Made by a program: the position numbers and the translations under genes. A stretch of DNA of 21,546 nt, from the IMG/VR virus record IMGVR_UViG_3300017951_000167, positions 1 through 21,546 of that record; one strand, 5' to 3'. The notes beneath the pieces are model-generated. The model ran no database searches, was not told the DNA's origin, and was given only the letters and a program-made list of their open reading frames with translations. Below are positions 12,917-20,207 of the stretch, piece by piece (position 1 is the stretch's first letter; each line of letters starts with the position of its first letter). The DNA comes from a virus.

Positions 12917-14673
12917 TGGTAGACCTAACGCGCTACATACCGCCTAACTTGCGTGGCCCCTTGCGTGAAGCTCGTGGGCTTGGCTACTCAATACTTGACA
13001 ACGTGATCGGGCTAGATGACGACTTCGAAAGCGGTGGGGAGCGCTTAGGTCGCGCAATTAGAGAAAACCCCGTAGGCACAGCTAAGGCGGTTGGCGGCAG
13101 TATACTGGAAGGTGTTGGAGACGCCGTTACAGACCCTGTGGGGACCGTAAAGGACATGGGCGCGAGTATTGCTCAGTCATACGAGAGAGGCTCTCAGGGA
13201 GCCGCTGCGTACTTGCCAGAAGGTGTCGCTCTGAAGGATGCGACATACGCACAAATACGAGAAGCTAATGATGCCTACTTGGCAGACTTAACAAACTTGG
13301 CGTCTGTCGTTCCAGCCGTCAAAGGCGTTGGCTCAGTGGTTCGCGCAGCGGATGACGCTGTTGGTGCAGATACTATTGGACTTTTGCGTGCTGTCTCTCA
13401 AGGCGACCTCGAGGGTATCGGGGAAGTGTTCCAACGCGGTGGAGAGGGCGGGAGCATTGGCGCTGCAAAAGTTGGGTCGGATTACTTCAATCCGCCGAAC
13501 CCGAACGCGGGCAGATCGAAGGATGATGCACTCTTTTCTGAGTTTTCGCTGAAGACAAAACACAAAACAGCGCCTTACAATTGGAAAACAGGCGCAAACG
13601 ACCTCGGAGTGCTCTCACCAACATTGTTAATCAGGCCAGAGGATGATCTCGGTAAAACATATTACTTTGCTGCGGGTGATCGCACCGCAGGCGGGGTCGA
13701 GATAACTAGCATCGGGGACATGAAGCTACGCCGCCCAGTTAAGATGGAAGCAGGGCCAGAGTTCATGAACACTGGAGATGTTTGGGCTTCGCATAGAGGC
13801 GTTATGACCCCAAAGCATAAAGTCTTAAAAAACGCTCAAAATTACCAAGACATCAAATTGGCGTATCAGCCTATGAGTGAGCGTGCGGGTGATTTCGCGA
13901 AGCATCAGGCAGAGCTTTTTGCTGAAGCTCTATATTCATCCAAGATGCCGATCGAAACTGTGTCTCGCATTGACGAAGAACTGCGTAAAATTATCGGTCT
14001 TCAGAAGAAAACTCAACTTACACGGATAAATAAGGCACGAGTTCAAGCTGGTATGCCTCCTATAGATTTACCTGATCAGGGGGTTGTCCCAAGCGTTGTG
14101 TCGCCTGCGTTCAGGGACTGGTTCAGCTCGCAAGCTGCCGAAGCAGTACGGAAGCCGTTTATTCAGCGCTTAGATAAGGCTGACATGAAAAAACTAGAAG
14201 GGCTTGTTGACGTTGGTGAAGTGCGCTTCGCGGCGACAAATCCTGATCTAGTAAATGCGCCTAGCTTCAGTTCAGGGTATCGATTTGGCACGCCTGATAT
14301 TGCGAGAGGGCTTTTGCCATCTGACCACCCATCGTATGACACAAAGTACGCAGCTCGCGAAGGCACTGGAGCTGAGACATACGGAGTAAGCGTCCCAGCG
14401 TCTATCATGGCGCGCGATACAGTACTACCGAGGCTCGCAGAGAGCGCACGGGCTGGAGGCTTCACATTTGGGCAAAATTCCCTAGATTTTAGGGATTACT
14501 TATTGCCTAGCGAGCAGCGCGTATTCACCATGAACCCTAAAACTAGCCAACTTGTCGATAATCAACTTGTTGATGAGGCATCGACGTACATAGACACATA
14601 TAACAGGCTCGGCCCCGACTTTGCGAGAATGTATAATCGCGGCCTAATTGAAGCGTTCATACGAGGGAATTAG
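12916..14673 (+). CDS. 585-residue protein of unknown function, possible virion-delivered protein
   Basis: The N-terminal ~120 residues are helical and Gly/Ala-rich (GTAKAVGGSILEGVGDAVTD, VGTVKDMGASIAQSYERGSQ), like segments that associate with membranes or assemble in virions. A middle region (about 215-330) has a compact mixed domain (LSPTLLIRPEDDLGKTYYFA, TAGGVEITSIGDM). The C-terminal part (about 440-580) holds ATNPDLVNAPSFSSGYRFG and a further helical end. No catalytic motif stands out. The layout and place before the portal recall polyvalent or ejected virion proteins, but that is inference. Codon choice is more A/T-ending than in neighbours, which suggests a separate origin. The last 17 bases overlap the convergent gene ending at 14657. 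Confidence 0.65.
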   Translation: MVDLTRYIPPNLRGPLREARGLGYSILDNVIGLDDDFESGGERLGRAIRENPVGTAKAVGGSILEGVGDAVTDPVGTVKDMGASIAQSYERGSQGAAAYLPEGVALKDATYAQIREANDAYLADLTNLASVVPAVKGVGSVVRAADDAVGADTIGLLRAVSQGDLEGIGEVFQRGGEGGSIGAAKVGSDYFNPPNPNAGRSKDDALFSEFSLKTKHKTAPYNWKTGANDLGVLSPTLLIRPEDDLGKTYYFAAGDRTAGGVEITSIGDMKLRRPVKMEAGPEFMNTGDVWASHRGVMTPKHKVLKNAQNYQDIKLAYQPMSERAGDFAKHQAELFAEALYSSKMPIETVSRIDEELRKIIGLQKKTQLTRINKARVQAGMPPIDLPDQGVVPSVVSPAFRDWFSSQAAEAVRKPFIQRLDKADMKKLEGLVDVGEVRFAATNPDLVNAPSFSSGYRFGTPDIARGLLPSDHPSYDTKYAAREGTGAETYGVSVPASIMARDTVLPRLAESARAGGFTFGQNSLDFRDYLLPSEQRVFTMNPKTSQLVDNQLVDEASTYIDTYNRLGPDFARMYNRGLIEAFIRGN

Positions 14674-14827
14674 AATTGCGTTCTTGTTCAATAATATCTT
14701 CAATAAGCTCGACAATATTACTGGGTAAATCGCCCTCTTTGTCCCACAGCATGAATGCAAGTGAGTATATACCAGCTCGAAGTGGATCAGTTAAATCCAT
14801 TTCGTCGTATGTATTTTTGCCAGACAT
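14657..14827 (-). CDS. 56-residue acidic protein, convergent with the 585-residue gene
   Basis: A frame of 56 residues starts at ATG 14827 with TAGGAGG ten bases upstream, and ends at TGA 14657-14659, inside the end of the opposite gene. The sequence MSGKNTYDEMDLTDPLRAGI then YSLAFMLWDKEGDLPSNIVE and LIEDIIEQERN is acidic and mostly helical, well formed for a real protein. No family is recognised. It is divergent from the portal gene, with the 17-bp site D in between, so both may answer to the same regulator. Confidence 0.65.
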   Translation of the reverse strand: MSGKNTYDEMDLTDPLRAGIYSLAFMLWDKEGDLPSNIVELIEDIIEQERNSNSLV

Positions 14828-14855
14828 AATGCTATCCTCCTATAACAAACACAGT

Positions 14856-14872
14856 GTTAACACTAAGTTAAG
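14856..14872 (+). promoter_or_regulatory. 17-bp CtrA-like site before the portal gene (site D)
   Basis: GTTAACACTAAGTTAAG is identical to site A in 16 of 17 bases although they lie 13.8 kb apart. It contains TTAA, seven bases, TTAAG. It lies 24 bases before the portal ATG and 29 bases from the start of the divergent 56-residue gene. Confidence 0.6.
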
Positions 14873-14895
14873 CGCCGCACAAGAGGGCCTCTAAT

Positions 14896-17022
14896 ATGGA
14901 AAACGAAATAAACGAACTCGCGGCGGAACTTGAAGCCGAGTTGAACCCTAACCAGATGGACGACGAGGAGCTGCAGGGCATTGTCTCGAGCGAACTCGAA
15001 GACGCCCGCGATTACATCGACAACACGGTGTCGCCCGTCCGCGCCTCCGCAACGAAGTATTATCGAGGCGAGCCGTTTGGCAATGAGGAGGATGGACGCA
15101 GTCAAGTTGTAAGCATGGACGTGCGCGACACTGTGCAGGCGATCATGCCGAGCCTGATGCGCATTTTCCACGGATCGGAGCGCACCGTTGAATACATCCC
15201 GCAGTCTGCGGAGGATGTTGCTGCGGCTAAGCAGGCGACCGAGTATGCGAATTACGTGATTAACCGCGACAACGACGGCTTTTTACACATGCACGCCGCG
15301 TTTAAGGATGCGCTAATCCGCAAGGTTGGCGTTCTGAAGTGCTACTGGGATGACCAGACAAAGTTTGAGACGCATGACCTAACTGGCCTCGACGACAACG
15401 CTCTGGCGGCTTTGATGGCGGACCCTGACGCCGAGGTCGAAATTGTCGCATCCGAGATGATTGGCGAGCCGCAGATGGACCCGATGACAGGTGAAATCGT
15501 GCCTCCGCCTTCAGTGCACGCCGTGCGCGTGACCTACACGCATCCAGACGGACGCGTTAAGCTAGAGGCTGTGCCGCCCGAGGAGTTCCTGATTTCTCGC
15601 GAGGCTAAATCTATCGAGGACAGCGATTACGTCGCCCACAGACGCATTCTGACAGTCTCAGAGCTAGTTGCGATGGGATACGACTACGAAGAAGTCGAGA
15701 GCCTTGCATCATCGCACGAAGATATGACGACAAACATTGAGCGCCTGACGCGTAACGCGCAGCTCGACAACGAGCTGAACGAGCGCAACGATAAGGCGAT
15801 GCGCAAAGTGATGTACGTCGAAAACTACATCAAAGTAGACTACGACGGCGATGGCATCGCGGAGCTGCGTAAAATCTGCACGGCTGGCGACGGTAACAAG
15901 ATTTTGATGAATGAGCCGTGTGGCATGGTGCCGTTTGCTTCGTTCTGCCCCGATCCAGAGGCGCACGACTTCTTTGGCATGTCTATTGCTGATACGGTCG
16001 CCGACATCCAGCGGATCAAGTCTAACATCATGCGCAACACGCTCGACAGCTTGGCAATGTCGATCCACCCACGCATGGCGATCACCGAGGGTATGGTTAA
16101 TATCGAGGACGCCATGTCAACTGAGGTCGGCAGCGTAATCCGCCAGCGCCAAGCAGGCGCGGTGCAGATGCTGTCGATGCCATTCGTTGGCCGCGAGGCG
16201 TTCCCAGTACTGCAATACATGGACGAGCTGAAAGAGGCCCGCACAGGCATCTCAAAGGCGTCTGCAGGCTTGGATGCGGGTGCACTGCAGTCATCCACAG
16301 CAGCGGCGGTAAACGCGACTGTGAGCGCCGCTCAGCAGCACATTGAGATGATCGCGCGTATCTTTGCCGAGACTGGCATGAAGCACTTGTACAAGATCGT
16401 GCTGCATTTGCTTACGACGCATCAGGATCAACCGCGCATGGTACGCCTCACGAACGAGTTCGTGCCTATCGATCCGCGCGTCTGGAACGCGAACATGGAC
16501 GTCACTGTAAACATTGCACTTGGCAAGGGCAGCGACACCGAGCGTTTGATGATGTTGCGCCAGATCAGCGAGCTGCAGAAAGAGGCACTCATGCAACTTG
16601 GCCCAGTGAACCCGCTGACCGACATGACGAAACTTTCTAACACGTTGAAATCTATGACAGAAATTGCGGGCTTCAAGGACAGCTCACAATTCTGGTCAGA
16701 CCCAGCGCAATTCCAGCCTCCGCCCCAAGAGGATAAGCCAGACATCAACGAGCAGTTGATACAGGTGCAAATCCAGCAAATCCAAGCTGACATCCAGAAG
16801 AAAGCGGCAGAGCTAACTCTCGAGCGCGAGAAAATGATGATGGAAGACGATCGCAAGCGCGATGAGCTGGATGCCGAGTTATTCGTTAAGGCGGAAGAGA
16901 TGAAGGCTAAGTATGGCACGCAGCTCAACGTCGAGAAGATTAGAGCTGACCTTGCAATCAACCGTGAGGTGATGAAGGGTCAGGCGGACATCATTAAAGG
17001 CGCCGTAGATGATCAAGAGTAA
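14896..17022 (+). CDS. Portal protein, P22/SU10 type
   Basis: The protein has 708 residues, the length of podovirus portal proteins. The N-terminal helices (EELQGIVSSELEDARDYIDN, then RASATKYYRGEPFG) and DVRDTVQAIMPSLMRIFHGS match the start of P22-like portals. A core follows with RVTYTHPDGRVKLEAVPPEE and FLISREAKSIEDSDYVAHRR, then the tunnel-helix region DIQRIKSNIMRNTLDSLAMS. The last ~100 residues form a long coiled coil (QIQADIQKKAAELTLEREKM), matching the barrel of these portals. The dodecamer forms the DNA channel, docks the terminase and nucleates capsid assembly with the scaffold. GAGGG lies 12 bases before the ATG. Confidence 0.92.
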   Translation: MENEINELAAELEAELNPNQMDDEELQGIVSSELEDARDYIDNTVSPVRASATKYYRGEPFGNEEDGRSQVVSMDVRDTVQAIMPSLMRIFHGSERTVEYIPQSAEDVAAAKQATEYANYVINRDNDGFLHMHAAFKDALIRKVGVLKCYWDDQTKFETHDLTGLDDNALAALMADPDAEVEIVASEMIGEPQMDPMTGEIVPPPSVHAVRVTYTHPDGRVKLEAVPPEEFLISREAKSIEDSDYVAHRRILTVSELVAMGYDYEEVESLASSHEDMTTNIERLTRNAQLDNELNERNDKAMRKVMYVENYIKVDYDGDGIAELRKICTAGDGNKILMNEPCGMVPFASFCPDPEAHDFFGMSIADTVADIQRIKSNIMRNTLDSLAMSIHPRMAITEGMVNIEDAMSTEVGSVIRQRQAGAVQMLSMPFVGREAFPVLQYMDELKEARTGISKASAGLDAGALQSSTAAAVNATVSAAQQHIEMIARIFAETGMKHLYKIVLHLLTTHQDQPRMVRLTNEFVPIDPRVWNANMDVTVNIALGKGSDTERLMMLRQISELQKEALMQLGPVNPLTDMTKLSNTLKSMTEIAGFKDSSQFWSDPAQFQPPPQEDKPDINEQLIQVQIQQIQADIQKKAAELTLEREKMMMEDDRKRDELDAELFVKAEEMKAKYGTQLNVEKIRADLAINREVMKGQADIIKGAVDDQE

Positions 17023-17254
17023 ACAGAAAATCATCGATGACGGGCGCGAGGCAAAGCGCCTGCTCGATGACACTGATTTGCAACGATTTCTCGATGAAAT
17101 CCGAGCAGATTGTTACCAAGAGTTCGAAATGACGGACTTTGGTGACAAAGACGGTCGGGAGGCCGCATTCATGAAGTTGCGGGGTGTAGAAACAGTGCGT
17201 CAAGCGCTCCGCGCTTTGGTAGACAACGCATCTATTGAAAAAAAGGGAAAATAG
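17009..17254 (+). CDS. Small helical protein between portal and scaffold
   Basis: The protein has 81 residues and starts 14 bases inside the end of the portal gene, so it is translationally coupled. It is helical and charged (REAKRLLDDTDLQRFLDEIR, GREAAFMKLRGVETVRQALR). A protein of this size is common at this position in related podoviruses. Its role is unknown; a portal or scaffold partner is a reasonable guess. Confidence 0.75.
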   Translation: MIKSKQKIIDDGREAKRLLDDTDLQRFLDEIRADCYQEFEMTDFGDKDGREAAFMKLRGVETVRQALRALVDNASIEKKGK

Positions 17255-17277
17255 ACGCATAATTATGGAGATATAGA

Positions 17278-18288
17278 ATGGCAGAAACCAACAACCCCCT
17301 CGGGACTGATCTGGCATCCGCACAAAATGCAATTAGGCAAATGATGGTGCCCCAAGAGGATAACGCCGCTGAGCCGAACGCGCTTGAGGCAGAAGCTGAA
17401 GAGGTAATCGAAGCTGAAGCCGAAATGCCAGAGGGCGATGAAGAGTACTCTGAAGAGTACGAATTTGGAACCGAAGGCGAACTTGAAACTGAGGAAACCG
17501 AAGGACAGGACGACGACAATTCTTTCGACATACTTGCGGCGACAGTCGAAGTAAACGGAGAAGAGAAGACTGTCGAAGAAATGAAGAACGGTTATCTAAG
17601 GCAACAAGATTACACGCGGAAGACGCAAGAGCTTGCAGAACTTCGACGAGAAGTTGATGCAAGAGAAGCAGAGATCGCGAGTAAAGATGCACAGTATGCC
17701 CAACTTTTACCTGCGCTGCAGGAGCGGTTGGAGCAGCCGATGGAACAGGAGCCTGACTGGGACAAGCTGTACGACACAGACCCCAATATGGCAGCGAGGG
17801 CAGAGCGCCAATGGCGTAAGCAGCAAGAGGAGCGAAACGCTCAACTTGAGGCGGTACGTCAAGAGCGCATGAGAATGGCAGAGCTTGAGCAGCAACGTAA
17901 CGCGCAGTTTGAGGCACGTTACACTGACGAGCAGAGGGCCATTTTGCCAGACCTCATTCCTGAGTGGCGAGACACAAAAGTCGCCAAGCAGGAAGCAGGA
18001 CAGCTACGAGACTTCCTCTTAAGCGAGGGTTTCTCGGAAAATGATGTCAACGGTCTGCGTAATGCCACGCTTGTGAAGTTAGCGCGCAAAGCCATGTTAT
18101 ATGATCGAGGCCAAACTCGAGCCACGCAAGCTAAGACAGCGAAGCCGAAGCCGAAAGCCAAGACCATGAAGACTGGATCGCGCGGTTCACAGCCAAAGCC
18201 AAGGAGTGCACAAACACAAGCGCGCGTGCGCGCACAGCAAACTGGTCGCATGCAGGATGCAGCGGCTGCAATTAAATCGTTACTCTAG
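17278..18288 (+). CDS. Scaffolding protein
   Basis: The protein has 336 residues, with GGAG nine bases before the ATG. The first 85 residues are highly acidic (AEAEEVIEAEAEMPEGDEEY). Then come VEEMKNGYLRQQDYTRKTQE, a long charged coiled coil to about residue 215 and a helical domain. A basic C-terminal tail of about 60 residues (KPKPKAKTMKTGSRGSQPKP) ends in a short helix DAAAAIKSLL. This acidic-coiled-basic plan directly before the major capsid gene is typical of scaffolds; the basic end would bind the shell. Confidence 0.85.
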   Translation: MAETNNPLGTDLASAQNAIRQMMVPQEDNAAEPNALEAEAEEVIEAEAEMPEGDEEYSEEYEFGTEGELETEETEGQDDDNSFDILAATVEVNGEEKTVEEMKNGYLRQQDYTRKTQELAELRREVDAREAEIASKDAQYAQLLPALQERLEQPMEQEPDWDKLYDTDPNMAARAERQWRKQQEERNAQLEAVRQERMRMAELEQQRNAQFEARYTDEQRAILPDLIPEWRDTKVAKQEAGQLRDFLLSEGFSENDVNGLRNATLVKLARKAMLYDRGQTRATQAKTAKPKPKAKTMKTGSRGSQPKPRSAQTQARVRAQQTGRMQDAAAAIKSLL

Positions 18289-18297
18289 GAGGCCATT

Positions 18298-19251
18298 ATG
18301 GCAATCGTAACCAATACATTCACGTCGTTCGACAGCGTCGGCATTCGTGAAGAGCTATCCAATATAATTGCGGATATCTCGCCTGAACAAACCCCATTTA
18401 TGAGCAATGTCAGCTCAGAGAATGTGTCTAACACATACTTCGAGTGGCAGACTGATGAGCTTGCATCAACAAGCACAACAGGGCGCATTGATGGCGACGA
18501 CGTGACAACTTTCGACGCGACAAGCGCGACAACTCGTGTGGGTAACTACACACACATTCTACGCCGTACGCTAATCGTTGCGGACAACTTGGGTTCACAA
18601 GATGCGGCGGGCCGCAATGACGAACTAAGTTTCCAACTTGCAAAGCGCGGCAAAGAATTAAAGCGCGATGTAGAGGCAACTCTTCTTCAGTCGAACGCTC
18701 AGGTCGCTGGCAACTCGTCAACAGCTCGTGAGACAGCGGGTCTTCCTGCATGGATCGCGACAAACGACGTGTTCGGATCAGGCGGTGCGTCACCCACTGG
18801 CGACGGCACAGACACTCGTACAGACGGCACACAAGCCGACTTCACCGAGACAATGTTGAAATCTGCGATGCAAAACGCATACACCGCAGGCGGCGAGCCA
18901 ACAATCTTGATGGTTGGTCCGTTCAACAAAACTCAAGTGTCTACATTCGCAGGCATCGCGGCTCAGCGTTACCAAGCGCCGTCAGACAGCCCAACCACCA
19001 TTATTGGTGCGGCTGACGTATACTTGTCCGACTTCGGGACTTTGAGCGTCATCCCTAACCGCTTCCAGCGTGAGCGCGACGCGTTCTTGCTAGACCCAGA
19101 GTACGCATCTGTATGCTACCTGCGTCCGATCCAAGCGGTCGATCTTGCCAAGACAGGCGACGCCGAGAAGAAAATGATGATCTGCGAGATGGGCTTGAAA
19201 GTGTCCAACGAAGCAGCTCACGCAGGCGTCTTCGACTTGACAACATCATAA
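18298..19251 (+). CDS. Major capsid protein, DUF5309/SU10-type
   Basis: The protein has 317 residues, with AGGAGG eight bases before the ATG. The N-terminus (NTFTSFDSVGIREELSNIIA, DISPEQTPFMSNVSSENVSN) and YFEWQTDELA are typical of this HK97-fold capsid family. Then comes THILRRTLIVADNLGSQDAA and the KRGKELKRDVEATLLQ spine-helix region. The C-terminal half has GPFNKTQVSTFAGIA, DVYLSDFGTLSVIPNRF and CEMGLKVSNEAAHAG. The scaffold gene before it and the adaptor after it agree. A hairpin follows nine bases after the stop. Confidence 0.92.
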   Translation: MAIVTNTFTSFDSVGIREELSNIIADISPEQTPFMSNVSSENVSNTYFEWQTDELASTSTTGRIDGDDVTTFDATSATTRVGNYTHILRRTLIVADNLGSQDAAGRNDELSFQLAKRGKELKRDVEATLLQSNAQVAGNSSTARETAGLPAWIATNDVFGSGGASPTGDGTDTRTDGTQADFTETMLKSAMQNAYTAGGEPTILMVGPFNKTQVSTFAGIAAQRYQAPSDSPTTIIGAADVYLSDFGTLSVIPNRFQRERDAFLLDPEYASVCYLRPIQAVDLAKTGDAEKKMMICEMGLKVSNEAAHAGVFDLTTS

Positions 19252-19259
19252 AGACTGGC

Positions 19260-19279
19260 GGGGCGGCTTCGGCTGCCCC
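19260..19279 (+). terminator. UUCG hairpin after the capsid gene
   Basis: GGGGCGGC (19260-19267) pairs with GCTGCCCC (19272-19279) around a TTCG tetraloop, with one G-T wobble in eight pairs. Only TCTCACTTCT follows, a weak T-tract, so termination may be partial, limiting genes downstream of the highly expressed capsid gene, or it may protect the transcript end. Confidence 0.5.
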
Positions 19280-19299
19280 TCTCACTTCTGGAGCGAAGC

Positions 19300-19605
19300 A
19301 TGGGACAGAAAAGAGTTTTCGACACAGACCCCCTGACAGGCGTCACGTCTTACTGGCATGTGACCGACAAGGGAGAGTATGTCATTGAGCGGGTTCAGGA
19401 TGCGACATCGATCGCAAATGCGAACAAGCGGGAGTACAACGAAACGCCAACAAAATATGGCGATGTAAACAAGGTGGCGTCAATACCACTTTCTGTGTAT
19501 TATGACCTCAAGCGCAGAGGCATCGCAGACGATCCAAAGGCGTTGAGAAAGTGGTTGAACGATGGCGACAACCGAGTGTTTAGGACAAGGGCGGGCACGC
19601 TGTGA
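19300..19605 (+). CDS. Small protein between capsid and adaptor genes
   Basis: The protein has 101 residues, with GGAG nine bases before the ATG. It contains FDTDPLTGVTSYWHVTDKGE, IANANKREYNETPTKYGD, and a C-terminal helix region ADDPKALRKWLNDGDNRVFR with a TRAGTL end. From memory, proteins of this kind often sit at this position in marine podoviruses, without known function. The end overlaps the adaptor gene start by four bases (GTGA). It is probably a virion or assembly factor. Confidence 0.75.
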   Translation: MGQKRVFDTDPLTGVTSYWHVTDKGEYVIERVQDATSIANANKREYNETPTKYGDVNKVASIPLSVYYDLKRRGIADDPKALRKWLNDGDNRVFRTRAGTL

Positions 19606-20207
19606 GCATTACGACATACGACGAGCTTAAATCATCAATCGCGGACTTCTTAGATCGAGACGACCTTACGTCAGTGATCCCGACGTTCATATCTCTTGCG
19701 GAGGCGCGAATTGCGCGCGACTTGCGTCACTGGAAGCAGGAAAAGCGCGTGACTGCAGATATGGATGAGCGCTACGAGAACCTGCCAAACGATTGGGTGG
19801 AAATTCAGCAAGTCCAGATTACAGACGGCGGGCGCATCTCGTTTATTTCAGCATCTGACATGGCCGAGCGCCGCGCCCTAAACGATACCAGCGGGAAGCC
19901 AAGATACATGCGTCTGACTGCGGATCAGCTTGAGCTATATCCAACGCCAGATGCGACGTATGAAGTAACAATGCAATATTATGGCAGAATACCAGCGCTG
20001 AGCGCCTTAGAGCCTGATAACTGGCTGCTAAGAGACGCTCCAGATGTATTCTTGTACGGGGCGCTAATGCACTCAGCGCCCTACTTGGCGGAGGACGCCC
20101 GTACGACTATCTGGGCGAACCTGTACCAAAGCGGCATACAAGCTCTGAACTTAGAAAGTGAAAAGGCTCACGCGGCTGGGCCACTACGCATGAGGATACC
20201 AACGTAA
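19602..20207 (+). CDS. Head-tail adaptor protein
   Basis: The protein has 201 residues with a GTG start coupled to the previous gene by a four-base overlap. The N-terminus (TTYDELKSSIADFLDRDDLT, then IPTFISLAEARIARDLRHW) is the typical start of podovirus adaptor proteins. A beta-rich centre (LPNDWVEIQQVQI, PRYMRLTADQLELYPTPDA) and a helical end (DVFLYGALMHSAPYLAEDAR) follow. These proteins form the ring that joins the portal to the tail. The stop overlaps the tail-fibre start by one base (TAATG). Confidence 0.82.
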   Translation: MSITTYDELKSSIADFLDRDDLTSVIPTFISLAEARIARDLRHWKQEKRVTADMDERYENLPNDWVEIQQVQITDGGRISFISASDMAERRALNDTSGKPRYMRLTADQLELYPTPDATYEVTMQYYGRIPALSALEPDNWLLRDAPDVFLYGALMHSAPYLAEDARTTIWANLYQSGIQALNLESEKAHAAGPLRMRIPT

